Assembly (NCBI GenBank): GCA_949987705.1
Contig: OX465281.1
Span: 161,090,393 to 161,154,392 of the forward strand
From: Thereva unica
Lineage: Eukaryota > Arthropoda > Insecta > Diptera > Therevidae
Length of the DNA: 64,000 nucleotides
Reading direction: 5' to 3'
Shown: in pieces, positions 1-10,907 of the stretch
How positions within the stretch are numbered: the first letter of the stretch is position 1
Layout: each line of letters opens with the position of its first letter
Made by a program: the position numbers and the translations under genes
The notes under the pieces: model-generated
Database searches by the model: none
What the model was told of the DNA's origin: nothing
What the model saw: only the letters and a program-made list of their open reading frames with translations

Positions 1-1182
1 TATTTACCGCCTATTCCTCTTATGCATACAACCTTACCCTACCAGCCACGAGTCAAGAACCTAGGTGTTTACCTGAACACACAACTTGTAACGGCCGCCG
101 TACGTAATTACAAAATTACAAAATAAAACCCTATCCACCGTAAAGTAAGAAGAAATAAAGAAAATATTGATAAAGAAGCAAAAAAAAATAATAATAATAA
201 AAACAATGGCACTAACTCCGTTGCCTACCACCAAAAAATAGAAAAATTTTGTTTGCATCGATATAATTTGAAATTAAATGGCAACCAGGCATTGTCGGTG
301 AGCGGAATTTTTATAATCCGATAGGAATATCTCCGTTTTAAAATATGCTCACAAACAAACAAACAATAAAGAACATCGAACCCAATAGCAATAACACAGT
401 TTAAAACAGGCACACAAACAAACATAAAATACATAACAATAGAATACGCAACAGGAATGCGTGTTAACGGGGCACGTTTTTGCCTTCCGTCGAAAAATCG
501 CCTGATCCGGCGAATAAGGAGAGAATTCTTTGATGAAAAGAGGAAGTCAAGTTTTTGGATCAGGAGCGACAGGTTGTTGTTGTGAAGGGAATGCGGAATG
601 GCCGCGCTGAACTGGTTGCGATAGTAAAATATGTAAAAAAAAATCTTTAATAAATTTACCTGAGTTATTATTATTCGGTAATTATAATCTTTCTTGAATG
701 AGCTTTCAACCAACTTGACCTGTGCTTTTGGGGTTAATGTATATTTTTATGGCACCCCATTCCTTTTATTCACTTTGACTTTGTATTTAACACTTAATAA
801 AGAAGTTTAATCTAGATGAATTTTAAATATAATATACTTTCACATAACGAATAATTTAATAATAAATATAAATTTTTAATCAAACACAAGTGAGCTTTCA
901 TCCAAATTAACATGTTAAAGCTAGAAAGCGTGCACAAAAAAAACACACACAATCAAAGAAGCAGTGACGGGGAACGAGCGCGGTCTAACGCGAAGGCCCA
1001 TCACCCTTCACTAGCCTCAACGACCGACCGGACCGACGAACGGCACAAGTAAGTACCCTTGCTTCCTACCCTCTCTCGCATCTCGGTCCTGCAGGTGCCG
1101 CGGCTAAAATCTGTCGGTCGATGAAATTTGCCCCGTCTCAAAAGGCATAACACTTTGACGAGGACAAATTTTATTGACTCTG
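1..1182. other. AT-rich DNA, no recognised gene
   Basis: I recognise no gene here. A minus-strand open stretch (225-713, 162 codons) has no family signature I can identify. Positions 822-905 resemble 47693-47790 by eye, so a dispersed repeat is present. The last 200 bases before 1183 are more GC-rich and may be the 5' leader of the non-LTR element that follows. Confidence 0.5.
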
Positions 1183-2737
1183 ATGGTTGCGGCAAATGTA
1201 ATGCCGGTAAATATTCCCGAGAACGTGGCGATTGAGCCCGCGCAACCGAAGTCCCGTTACAAGTCAAGTTTTGGTATTGACTCTTGTAACATTCGTGGAC
1301 TTCAAGCGAATTTCTCTTTTGTTGAGTGCCACTTATCTAATTACAAACCCCCAATCTTCGCACTTAGTGAAACCCAAATATCACCCGATAATGACTTAGG
1401 TTATTACCAGGTGTCGGGGTACACTTTAGTGCACAATCTCTCCCCCCATAGGGGTATTGCCATTTATGTTAGGGACGACGTGGCTTATTATAAAATACAG
1501 TCAAGCACAACTTCAGATTTTAATTATCTTTGGATTAAAATCATTTTCCAAAGCCACGTCATATTCTTCTGCTTTCTATACAGAAGCCCAAATATAAGTA
1601 ACGAAGCCTCCACCTTATCTTTTGATACTATTTCCGAACAAATCTCGGGATTTTTGTCGTCCAATCCTGGGTGCGAAATCATCGTTGCGGGTGATTTCAA
1701 TGTTCACAACGTTAAATGGCTGACTTACTCAAATGGCACCAGTATTTCTGGCAAGGACGTCGAGCTCTTTGCAGACATCAATAACTTACATCAAATTGTG
1801 GATCATCCCACAAGAGTCCCTGATGTTGCTGATCAAGGAAACTATTTCCTGATCTTTTTCTAACTTCTCATCCAGCGCGTTACTCCGTCGAAGTTGATTC
1901 ACCTCTCGGCAATTCAGACCACTGTCTAATCAGCGCTAACTTCCCATTCGAATTTCCCACCCCTCCCAAACCAGTTCGAAGAACTGTATGGCATTATGGG
2001 AAGGCCAATTGGCAGGGGCTTATTAATTTTTTCCAGTCTACAGACTGGAATCTGTGTTTCCGGAATAGAAACGCCAACTCTGCCGCTATCCGTATCACCA
2101 GGATCATACAGGCAGGAATGCATTTGTTCATTCCCCATTCTACCAAATCTGTGAAGCCTAGGCCCAACAGATGGTTTAATCGGGAGTGTATGAATGCAAT
2201 CAAAACTAAAGAAGCCACCTTCCGAGCGTACAAGAGCTTCCCGAGTGAATCGCTCCGTTTAGAGTACATTCAACAAAGAAATTCTTTTAAAACCGCCATC
2301 AAGAAAGTCAAAACCTTATTTGACAACAAATTGAGAAGTAAACTCCTAAATGCAACCTCCGGTAGCAAAAACTTCTGGTCCTTGGTAAGTTCCATCAAGA
2401 AGAATTTCACCACAACTTCAACCCCTTCCTTTATTCACAATGAGAAGGTAAGAACAGACAGAAAATCCAAGGCCAATTTATTAGCATCTATGTTCGCTTC
2501 GAATTCTTCTTTACCCGAAACTGATGTGCTACCCCCTGTTTCCGAGCGTAACGCCCATTCAATGGACAGGGTTTTTTTCAGGACTCGAGAGGTGTACAGG
2601 TGCCTCAAAGAGCTCGATGCCAACAAATCCACTGGACCCGATAATATACCCCCTATCGTCTTAAAACAATGCGCCTCACCTTTGGCTAAACCTCTGTGTT
2701 TAATCACGGACCTTCAATTGCTCAAACAGAACAATTA
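1183..2737 (+). pseudogene. Non-LTR retrotransposon ORF2 relic: endonuclease, linker and start of RT
   Basis: This is the 5' part of an ORF2 polyprotein of the jockey/CR1-like group of non-LTR elements. The first part (ATG at 1183) shows the apurinic-endonuclease fold signatures CNIRGLQANF, LSETQI and AGDFNVHN. A frameshift near 1850-1868 moves the frame; the endonuclease then continues with the terminal NSDHCLIS motif and a linker (PNRWFNRECMNAIK), reaching the first RT block (STGPDNIPP) near 2635. The frame ends at 2737 soon after diverging from the family pattern, so the palm (FADD) and C-terminal domains are missing. In an intact element the endonuclease nicks target DNA and the RT copies the RNA in place. 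It is a dead, 3'-truncated copy. The RT C-terminal fragment at 10235-10806 is of the same general type, but nothing shows the two were ever joined. Confidence 0.85.
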
Positions 2738-4439
2738 ATCGTTCGTAATTAATACCCACCGTGTTAATGCTGAAATAAAAATATTCCACTTTGGATGGGT
2801 AGTAAAAATGATAAAACGTGCCAGTTAGTATATCAAGCTTGTCTTTATTTCATTAAAAAATATTTGTTAAATCGACAATAAAACGCATAATAATTTTAAG
2901 AAAAAATATAAATGTATTGAAAAGATTTTGCTCCAACGTGGTCTCACGCGCTTGTAATGGATTAAAAATTATGCAGACGTCGTCGGCCAGCAACCAGAAA
3001 ACGTATACAAAAATACGTATGACCTCTTGGGCATGAATTTCCTTGACGTTTCTGGTATACCGAACTCGATGCACGTACTGTACCTTAAAGTTGCAGATGA
3101 TATAGAAACAGTTATAACCGTGACGGAATATCTTGTTTCACTACTGTCTGTTGTTGGAATTTATTAATTGAAATTTTTAGATATTTGTTGCAGATGTTAA
3201 AAAACACTCATGGCCCAATTGGCATTTAGTGCTTGTTTACTATCTGTATTGTTTATAGAGCACATGAGATCACGTTGGCACTAAATGCATACCATGATCG
3301 AGTGTCTGAAGCTGGAACAAGAGAAGGGCTGAGCCTTGTAAAGGCGCTGTTTATATAACTCTTTTGGCGGAAGTACTACACCGTCATTTTGTATAATTTC
3401 ATAATTTTCATGTAATTTTTATATATGTGCCTTCTACTGGCATAATTCACTTTTTAAAAAAGTATTCTTTATTAAACTCTTTTCTTTACTTTCACTTCGG
3501 AGCATCAAATCTTGAAACGTTAATTTAACCGCCTTTTACTCAATGCAAATGGATGAAACTTTGCAGGCATACATATTCCCGATGACAATACACGAATATG
3601 ACATTTTGTTACATTTTTTGTTGTTGATTTTGTTGTTGAGTAACAAAAAACGATTTTTAATAAAAAAAATGCTTGGAATTATTCGTTCTACTCAATGTAG
3701 AGTCTTAAAACTCACTTCCCTTCAATAAAAATTGGTAAAAATTAACAGACATGTGTATTTCCGACGAAAACACACGAAAATGATAGTTCCAAATTAAAAA
3801 TGGCGGCCAAAAAAATATGATGGATTACATTTTTCTTTACAAGCCACTCGTTCGATATGGGTATCAAATGAAAGGTTATAACAAGTTGAATACAATTAGC
3901 GTCATCCTAAATTCAAAATGGCAGTAGAAAAATGGCGGCACAAAAGTGGCGGCCAACACAAAACAGAGGATCAATTTTTCTTTACAACGCGCTCGGCATG
4001 GGTATCAAATGGAAGGGAGTGACAATTAGAATACTGTTGTCTGTGTCCCGTCATTTCAATTCAAAATGGCGGCCAACACAAAATGGCGGTTTACCCTTTT
4101 ATTTACTTCTGATCAATATATTAAGGTAAAGAAAAGAGTTTCTTAAAAAAATTTTTTTCTTTTTTTTATTTTTCATTTATTTTTTATCAATAATTTCTCC
4201 ATTATTTACATTTTTTTATATTTTGTTATTTTGTTTTTAGTATCAAAATGATTTTTTAGTACAAAATGGAAATCGCATCGTCCATTTTTTCGAAAATATC
4301 GTTTTCTCTTTCATTTCCTCCTTCTTTCTACCTCTCGCTCTCTCTTATTATTCATATGGGAAAATTTATTTATTTTCATAACTTTTAATTCGGTTAAAAT
4401 CTCGCCATTCTAGTACCACCATTACAATCTACGTCAAAT
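2738..4439. other. Non-coding, with degenerate satellite-like motifs
   Basis: No gene recognised. Around 3840-4090 there are diverged versions of the gggtatcaaatgaaagg motif that is the core of the satellite at 31-40 kb and 56-59 kb, mixed with repeats of aaaatggcggccaa. From 4140 to 4435 the sequence is low-complexity and T-rich. Confidence 0.6.
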
Positions 4440-4446
4440 TCTACAT

Positions 4447-4472
4447 CGATTTATTTATTTATTTATTTATTA
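4447..4472 (-). repeat. Tetranucleotide 3' tail of the non-LTR element
   Basis: About five copies of ttta on the plus strand (AAAT in the element's sense), immediately downstream of the element's 3' UTR. I read it as the element's terminal microsatellite. Confidence 0.6.
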
Positions 4473-4591
4473 ATTCGCCAAACAAGGCACACTTAAAATA
4501 GATTTACAAATTCTTAGATTAAAACATAGTGTACAGTCTTTTATAATATTTGACTACTGGCTACTAAAAACCTACTATTGTCAAGAGGGGG

Positions 4592-6345
4592 TTATGTTAG
4601 TAGGGATTTGAGTATTTTTTTATAGGATGCCTTGTTGAGGGAAGGGGAGAAAGAGGAGCTATGGCTATTAAAAACCATACAGCATCTATTGACGGGTTCG
4701 TTCCTTGCGTAATCGGTGCGGTGAGGATATTCCTTAAGTAGTTTAGTGTGTCGCGTGTGTCGGACTACATCATTCAATTTGATTCTGTCCGACAGAAACT
4801 GCACTTTAAGTTTTCCACTTAAGACGTCAAAGGCAACGCAAGATATGAGCAGTTTCCTCCTGCTAGACAACGGCATGAGATCAAGCACTTTGAGCCTGTC
4901 CAAGTAGTGCGGCAGGGTTTGGTAGTCATGGGGGTTGTGTAGATGTCTCAGGGCAAAAAGAAGAAATCTCTTTTGAATGGATTCGATCCTCCTACTGCTC
5001 ACTTGGAATATAGGATCCCAGATAGGACACGCATATTCCAGGATAGGGCGGACTAAAGAACAGAAGAGTGTTTTTGTGACCCATACATTACCAAATTCTT
5101 TGGCTCTCCTCTTAATGAAACCAAGAAGTTTGTTGGCTCTGGCAGTTATATTATCGTAGTGCAGGTTGAAATTGAGTTTTTTGTCTAGGACGACGCCTAG
5201 ATCTACGATATGATCAACCTGATCCAACATTATGCCATTGAGATAATAGTTATGGTTTTTTGTGTTTTTTAAGCGGGAGAAGGTAATTGCATGACATTTG
5301 CTGGTGTTAAGTTGCAGTTTGTTCACGGTGCACCAGTCGTGTAGGGCATTGAGTTTTGTCTGCAAGAAGGAAGCATCAGTTTGGGTCTTAATGACACTAT
5401 AAATTTTGAGGTCATCCGCGTAAAAGAGATGTGGAATATTTGCTAATTTTTCGGATAGATCAGAGATGAAAATATTGAAAAGTAGGGGACCGAGATGACT
5501 ACCCTGAGGAACGCCAGAGGTTACTTCGATCTCATTAGATAGAAATCCTTGGAATCTAATAACCTGTGTTCTTCCGTTCAGATATGATTTTAACCATTCC
5601 AAGGCAGAGCCTGATATTCCAAATTTTAATAATTTTGCGATTAGGATGGCGTGGTCCACTCGATCGAAGGCCTTGCTGAAATCAGTGTACACAGCATCCA
5701 ATTGATGGCCGCTCTCCATACCGCATAGCAATTCGGAGATAAGGACCATAAGGTTAGAAGTTGTTGAACGTCCTTTCCGAAAACCATGTTGTTGTTCGTT
5801 TAGGTATGGATCGATAAGAGGAGCAATCTTGTCATGAACAAGTTTTTCAAAAAGCTTAGGAATTGATGATAAAATGGCAATCCCCCTATAGTTGTCTACC
5901 GAGTGCTTGTCACCGGATTTATAGATTGGCGTTAGGTAGGATTTCTTCCACAGCTTGGGAAACTTTCCTAACGATAAAGATTTGTTGAAGATGAGATAAA
6001 GAGGAAACGCGATATGTTGCGAGCAGCGCTGCAGGAAAATAGGAGGGAGATTGTCGGGACCATTACCTTTTTTGATATCAAGATTATACAGACCCGCCAT
6101 AATCTCATCAACAGAAAGGAATATACCAGTTATAAGGGAGGTGTCAGTGTGCGAGTCAGTTACAACGTGTGCTGCGCTGGACAAGGGGCTATAAATTTCA
6201 GCAAACCTATCAGCAAACATACTACAAATTACTTGGGGGCACGAGGTGTGGGCTCTACCATTCGTCATTGTTGTTGGGTAGCCAGAAGTCTTCCGTTTAA
6301 TGTTAACGTAATCAAAGAATTTTTTAGGATCACTTATGTTTCGGT
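4592..6345 (-). pseudogene. Non-LTR reverse transcriptase, ORF2 C-terminal part
   Basis: A 558-codon uninterrupted frame from the ATG at 6268, with the linker extending upstream to about 6345. RT blocks appear in order: GNGPDNLPP (residues about 70-80), YRGIAILSSIPKLFEKL (about 130-150), QHGFRKGRST (about 163-172), TDFSKAFDRVDHA with the first catalytic aspartate (about 192-204), GVPQGSHLGPLLF (about 254-266) and LFYADDLKIY with the catalytic YADD (about 282-291). A C-terminal domain of about 200 residues follows, ending KKILKSLLT. The RT looks catalytically complete, but the element lacks its endonuclease body, so the copy as a whole is defective. It is relatively young, with no stop over 1.67 kb. 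Confidence 0.88.
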
Positions 6346-6349
6346 CAGT

Positions 6350-6500
6350 ACAAGAACATTATAGCGACATGATTTAGAGTCAATGTAGAGGTTATTAAGT
6401 TTGGTTCTCATACCACTACAATTGTGGTAAAAGATTCTTACAACCTCGGGTGGGTTAGGTTTGGAAAGAAGAGACTGGGTGGGATCGGCAGTAGGGGAAG
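6350..6500 (-). pseudogene. Endonuclease N-terminal remnant of the same element
   Basis: On the minus strand this codes for the first beta strand and start of an EEP-type endonuclease: RIFYHNCSGMRTKLNNLYI followed by VLVLTET, then a stop. The rest of the endonuclease (roughly 250-300 residues in relatives) is absent, and the linker before the RT begins a few bases later. I infer an internal deletion. Confidence 0.65.
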
Positions 6501-6507
6501 AAACTAG

Positions 6508-7242
6508 TTAAGGGCGGTAATATCTTTTCATCTCATCGCGGCTTTTTTGCAGCTGGGACACATGTATTGATCTTACATGAGCAGCATAAGCGGAGAGATC
6601 CTTGGTAACTTGTTGGGGATTGATTTGATAATGCTCAAGGTACCTAGTGTACAATTCGAGCAGGGCACTATGATCCGTTGGAAGACCTTCCTGTTGGAGC
6701 GAGACAATGAGGCTGGTCCTGGTTTTACCATATATACAGGTAGAGTCAGGTTTGTTATGCATGTACGCGAGAAACAGCCTTACATTGTCAAAGACCTGCC
6801 TTTCTCTGAGCCGAGATAACAGATATCTACTATCGGATGAGTCGGCTGAAATCAAGGTATTTTTTACAACCGGGGGTTGTAACGGGTTTAAGAAAGGAGG
6901 TTTCGTCAAGGGGATGTTGTTGGTGCGGCTTACAGAAGACTCAACTGATTTCTGTGTGTCATTAGGAACCTCATTAACGTCAGCATAGGAACGACCTCCG
7001 ACAATGATGTGGCTCCGAGAAAAGTTAGGGTAAGGATTGCGAATTTTAGTTGTTGTTGTTGTGTTAATTAGCGGGATAGGTCTGTTCAGGCTCGGAACTG
7101 AGTTAGACGCAGTTGGAATGGTGTTAGTATTAGTTCTATTGTAATTGGTTATATTATCCCAGTGGGAAATGGAGTGCTCTAAGGACAATGGAGGAGCACT
7201 CCCATGGAAGCAAGGAGTGCTCCCTTTCCGCTCCCTCTCCAT
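6508..7242 (-). CDS. Unrecognised 244-codon frame, possible ORF1 part
   Basis: Frame starting ATG at 7242 and ending just upstream of the endonuclease remnant, the position of the end of ORF1 in a non-LTR element. It is rich in Asn, Thr, Pro and Ser in the first half (TNTNTIPTASNS). The second half is more structured (SRYLLSRLRERQVFDNVRLF, then a helical-looking stretch to MKRYYRP). I see no zinc knuckle, RRM or coiled coil. The first codons overlap a perfect 10-bp hairpin (7185-7215). It may be a second ORF1 domain cut off from the 357-codon frame by decay, or an unrelated protein. I do not assign a function. Confidence 0.4.
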   Translation of the reverse strand: MERERKGSTPCFHGSAPPLSLEHSISHWDNITNYNRTNTNTIPTASNSVPSLNRPIPLINTTTTTKIRNPYPNFSRSHIIVGGRSYADVNEVPNDTQKSVESSVSRTNNIPLTKPPFLNPLQPPVVKNTLISADSSDSRYLLSRLRERQVFDNVRLFLAYMHNKPDSTCIYGKTRTSLIVSLQQEGLPTDHSALLELYTRYLEHYQINPQQVTKDLSAYAAHVRSIHVSQLQKSRDEMKRYYRP

Positions 7243-7473
7243 ATATTTTTTAACATTAGATGTCCGCCTAGGCTAGCACTCCATTTGAGCTCCCATAGGA
7301 GCACTCCTGCAACGATGTAGTTGGAGACAAAAAGGAGCATTACAGAGCTTTTTTAAATATCTACAGTAGAGGTCAACATTAAAATACCATAAGAATTTTT
7401 CAGTAATTTTACGTTTTCAGTATAATAGTGAGCCATCGCATCAATACAATTTTAAGTTTTGAGTTTGGCCTAT

Positions 7474-7614
7474 TCAATTTCTTAAATAACTCCAATAATG
7501 CTCCCTGGGGAGTCCATTGAGAGCCCTCCAACTTCCCTCCCTTTGGTACTGCTCCCAATTTTTCCCGCTGGGATTATTAGTATTATTATTATTAGTATTA
7601 TTATTATTAATAGT

Positions 7615-7654
<40 letters not shown>

Positions 7655-8547
7655 GTATTATTATTACTATAATTGCTATTGCTCCTGTTATAACTATATT
7701 TAGTAGTGTCGTAAGAAGGTACTGTGGGGAATTTGGGAGATGTAGCGGGTGCAGTATTAGTCCTATAGTAAGGATTAGGTGGTGTTGTATGCTGTACTGG
7801 TGTATTGGAAATTTTACATGATTCTTGTTTACTTAACACTATTTTAGGTTTAGCTTTATTATTACTAATATTTGAATTACTCGAACGGCAGAGAGTCAGG
7901 TTCTTCCATCTGAAAGTGTCCGACATTTGGTTGAAGAATAGCCACTGGTATCTAGTAGGCATGACTACTTTGAAGCACTTGTTTTTATTTTTTTTATCCG
8001 ATGCTACCTCACAATGGAGTAATACGATGGCGAAATCAGTTTTGAACACGTTGCATACCCATCTTGCATCCGCATGATCTGGTGCGCCTTTGAGGAAGTA
8101 CGTTGAATTAGATGTACTGCTCGTGGTTTTGCGTGGTACTTTTTTTGTTTTGCGTTGTTTTTTGTTTATTGCCACTTTTTTTATTGCCACTTTATGCACT
8201 CCAGAGTTCAGCTTGTTCGCAACGTTTATCCCTTTTAGTCTGCTATTCCATTCCTCTAACGACCACGTTGTTCCGAATTTACTGATTGTCTCTTCGGGCA
8301 GATGTAACGGTGGTAAAGAGAGACATGGGCTGGACGAGATCGCTAGCGTCTGCACGTAGAGATTAGGAGGGCCAAGAGTAAAGTTATCGCCGCAGTTGTA
8401 GCTTTGGTTGGTTGAAATCCACTCGTCGCGTAGTTGAGCTTTCTCTAACTCGTTTGCAAGCGATATCGGCAGATCTAGGACTGGATCAGGGGTCGAGTCG
8501 TTATTTGAGTGGCCATCAACCACCGACAGGGACTTTACCTTAGCCAA
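7474..8547 (-). CDS. Unrecognised 357-codon frame with poly-Asn tail, possible ORF1 part
   Basis: Open from the stop just upstream of 8580 to 7474. There is no ATG near its start (position 8547 is TTG), so the beginning may be lost or spliced. The middle has a basic stretch (AIKKVAINKKQRKTKKV, residues about 120-140) followed by a compact region with aromatic and cysteine residues (WVCNVFKTDFAIVLLHCEV; PTRYQWLFFNQMSDTFRW). The C-terminal third is low complexity, including a poly-Asn tract encoded by the ATT/AAT repeat at 7568-7680, and ends REHYWSYLRN. Position upstream of an ORF2 suggests ORF1, but no nucleic-acid-binding domain is evident. Confidence 0.35.
7568..7680. repeat. ATT trinucleotide microsatellite inside a coding frame
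   Basis: Imperfect run of tat/att/agt triplets on the plus strand. In the minus-strand frame it encodes Asn with scattered Thr, so its length can change without breaking the frame. Confidence 0.8.
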
Positions 8548-8590
8548 TTCTGCCTCCAGAAGACAATTTGATATGTAATATCATGTCTGT

Positions 8591-9543
8591 CGGTGAAGTT
8601 TGACGTTTACGCGAAATGGACACTTTCGCGAAATCGCGGTCGTTAATTTCGCGGTATTCACCTGAATTGCGTAAATTCAGGAACGCGTTTTGGGTTTTTG
8701 TGAATAACCAGTGTTTGTTTTAGGTGGTGGTGCAAAAACTTTGTGTAATTTCGTGTTATTTTTGTTAGATTTTATACACACGAAAAAATCGGGTTATGTT
8801 TGTTTATGTTTTTATAACATAAGTTTCGCCTATGTTTTGCCTCGTTATGTGCAACATAAGGTGGAATATGTGTTCTTTGTTCGTTTTTGTATCAATATGT
8901 TGCATGTGATGTGGTTTATTTATGTTATTTTGTCCTCTTTTTACGTATTTTAAGAATTGACATTTGTTGTTGTTGTTTTATGTGTAATTTTTATGTTCTA
9001 CTTTGGGGCTCATCGCCCTTGAGTTTTTATGTTTATATGGGCAAAGGATAACTCATAGGAATATAAATTCATACAGTTCCCTGTTAATATTATTTATTCA
9101 ATTTCAAGTACAGGTATTTAATAATAATTTGTAATTTCTTTTAGGTTTTAAAGTTCATATGGATACAGGTGAGTATTTATGTATCTTGCTCATGTTTTTT
9201 CATAATTATTAATGGTTTTTTTCTTTGCGGATTCCTCATCAATTTAGCTTATTTATAATAGTATACTTTAATTCATAATGTTAATTTATTTAAGTTCTTC
9301 ATTTGTATTTATGTATATTTGTTTTATATTTAAGTTATTTGTTTACATTTAAATATTTATAGTTCTTAATTTAAGTTATTTGTTTATATTTAAGTATGTA
9401 TAGTTCGTGATTTCAGTTATTTGTTTATATTTATTTAGAATGTATGTTTTTAATTGTCTTATGTAGTATTTAGTTTTTTTATCTTTAAATACACTAATTT
9501 ATTTTTCAGTAGTTAATTGTTTATTTTTATTCTAGTTGTTTTC
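8591..9543. other. Non-coding AT-rich region, probably containing an LTR
   Basis: No gene recognised. Positions 8600-8690 are unusually rich in gcg (ttcgcgaaatcgcgg). Positions 9330-9440 hold about three diverged copies of an about 50 bp unit (aagttatttgtttatattta). The stretch below 9581 is probably the 3' LTR of the element described at 9544-10128, but I could not find its other end. Confidence 0.4.
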
Positions 9544-10128
9544 TTATTTGTTTTTTTTTTTTTGATTATCTGTGCTGAACATACTCCGCCCCGTTGAACG
9601 GTCACGTTCAAAATTGTTCATCTTGCTGATGCCACGTTTATGGTGATGATGGAACACCCCTCGTCCGTCGGCATTTACTTGAAGGCGCACTTGGTAGCGA
9701 TCTGGCAAATTAATCGTTTTCTCCTTCTTCTTAGTTTGGCGTACACTATGGAAGTCTATGCGCTGAAGTACGCTCCTTGGAAGATACAGGCTCTCCCCCT
9801 CGCGGGTGATGAATCGTTGAAAACAGTTGTGCGCTCGGGACTCCAATTCCGTGAGGGTTGTGGTAGGTTTCAATTTTTCTAAGTTATAGGTGAATCTGCC
9901 ATTGACGATGGCAGGTTTTTCTAATATAGGTACGACTGGACTTCCCTTGTCGAAGCTGGGGCGTGGACATGTCATCTTTGGAGTTGATGAAGCTGGAGGT
10001 GACGGGCTGGAAAAGTCCGTCATGATTTCGCAGTCCAAATCCAAAAATGGGCTGCCTGGTGATTGTAAAAAGCTGTCCTCAACTGCGGCCAGGTCTTCTT
10101 CCGTGTAATCGTATTGGGATGTCTGCAA
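9544..10128 (-). CDS. Unidentified 194-codon frame ending inside an LTR-like boundary
   Basis: No ATG opens this frame. At its upstream edge the sense strand reads TTCCTTGCAG followed by codons for TSQYDYTEED, which looks like a splice acceptor, so it may be a last exon. The N-terminus is acidic and Ser/Pro-rich (EEDLAAVEDSFLQSPGSPF, then DFSSPSPPASS). The middle (about residues 65-150) looks folded (GRFTYNLEKLKPTTTLTELE; YLPRSVLQRIDFHSVRQ; PDRYQVRLQV). The tail is basic. It runs through a purine-rich tract into TGTTCAGC, the same arrangement seen at the 3' end of the BEL element at 59.7 kb, whose frame also overruns its LTR. So it is probably the 3'-terminal gene of a BEL-like element, but the protein has no resemblance to Env that I can see. 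Confidence 0.45.
   Translation of the reverse strand: MQTSQYDYTEEDLAAVEDSFLQSPGSPFLDLDCEIMTDFSSPSPPASSTPKMTCPRPSFDKGSPVVPILEKPAIVNGRFTYNLEKLKPTTTLTELESRAHNCFQRFITREGESLYLPRSVLQRIDFHSVRQTKKKEKTINLPDRYQVRLQVNADGRGVFHHHHKRGISKMNNFERDRSTGRSMFSTDNQKKKNK
9582..9595 (-). promoter_or_regulatory. Probable polypurine tract and LTR start (TGTTCAGC)
   Basis: On the minus strand an ACGGGGCGGAGTA run is followed at 9581 by TGTTCAGCACAG. The element at 59.7 kb has GGAGGCGGGAGAA followed by TGTTCAGC. Purine run plus TG is what plus-strand priming of an LTR element needs. The far LTR end was not found. Confidence 0.45.
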
Positions 10129-10234
10129 GGAACTTTAATGTTAGGGAAACGATTGTCAAGGCAATGTTGGGGCAAGACTGCACGGTGGATTTACGGAACA
10201 ACACATTAACAAAACAACACATCATCATCATCAG

Positions 10235-10806
10235 ATCTGCGATGGAACAATCACATATTCCAAATCGCCAAACAAGCTTTCCAATGCCTGGGATTCCTCA
10301 AGAGATGCAAGTTCCTCCTCCAGTCATCTGCTCTGGCTACAATTTACAAGTCCTACATTCGGCCCCGCCTTGAATACAACTCGTATATTTGAGCGGGAGC
10401 CCCAAAAACCATCTTGGCTTGGCTCGACAAGGTGCAAAATCGCGCCATCAAACTCATTGGTGATAGCACCCTTTACTCCTACATCGACTCTTTAAGCCAC
10501 CGTAGGAATGTTGCAGCACTTAGCAAATTTTACCGCTATTACCATAGTGAGTGTTCCACCGAAATTAGAAACCTCCTGCCTACACGGCAATTTTTTTCCC
10601 GCAACACAAGACTAGCCAGCTCGGCTCACCCCTTCACCCTTCAGCCCTCCCCTTCGCGCACATTACATTTTAGTAATTCGTTTATAAATAGAACAACTCG
10701 GTTGTGGAATTCTCTTCCGCAGTCGGTGTTTCCGAGCTCATATAACATCTCAGAGTTCAAACGCAAGGTTCATAGACATCTACTCACGCACCCTCCAGAC
10801 CCCTAA
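10235..10806 (+). pseudogene. Non-LTR RT C-terminal domain fragment
   Basis: Carries the C-terminal third of a jockey/CR1-like ORF2: a thumb-like segment (QAFQCLGFLKRCKFL; IYKSYIRPRLEYNSYI), then DKVQNRAIKLIGD, the HRRNVAALSKFYRYYHSECS stretch and the terminal RLWNSLPQSVFP block, ending LTHPPDP. One in-frame TGA near 10391 and a frame change before it show it is dead. The palm and endonuclease are absent. The following 100 bases up to the MITE at 10908 may be its 3' UTR. Confidence 0.85.
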
Positions 10807-10907
10807 CCTATCCCTTCTCCTCTATCCTTCAAAGCAAGCTTACTACTAGAGACTGGCCATGACTCGAACGACATGACAAACTAGTAGTACAAAGGGTAAT
10901 TCCTAAT

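Larger units (their letters stand above)
4440..8590 (-). mobile_element. Non-LTR retrotransposon (CR1/jockey group), endonuclease-deleted
   Basis: Minus-strand element read from about 8590 down to 4440. In sense order: a 357-codon ORF1-like frame, a 244-codon frame, the start of an endonuclease, then a long RT. The endonuclease body is missing: the sense sequence goes from its first about 35 residues (ending VLVLTET and a stop near 6357) directly to the linker DPKKFFDYVNIKRK that precedes the RT. The 3' end, after the RT stop and about 150 bases of UTR, is a short AAAT/AATA tetranucleotide run at 4447-4472. Such microsatellite tails are typical of CR1/L2-like elements. The 5' limit is approximate and no target-site duplication was found. 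Confidence 0.75.

Noticed and set aside
225..713. 162-codon minus-strand frame near the left edge
   Set aside because: No recognisable domain, AT-rich composition and no supporting signals; kept as unassigned.
1183..10806. Treating the endonuclease part at 1.2-2.7 kb and the RT C-terminus at 10.2-10.8 kb as one split element
   Set aside because: No duplication or abutting homology links their edges, and the palm region is absent from both; they may be separate truncated copies.
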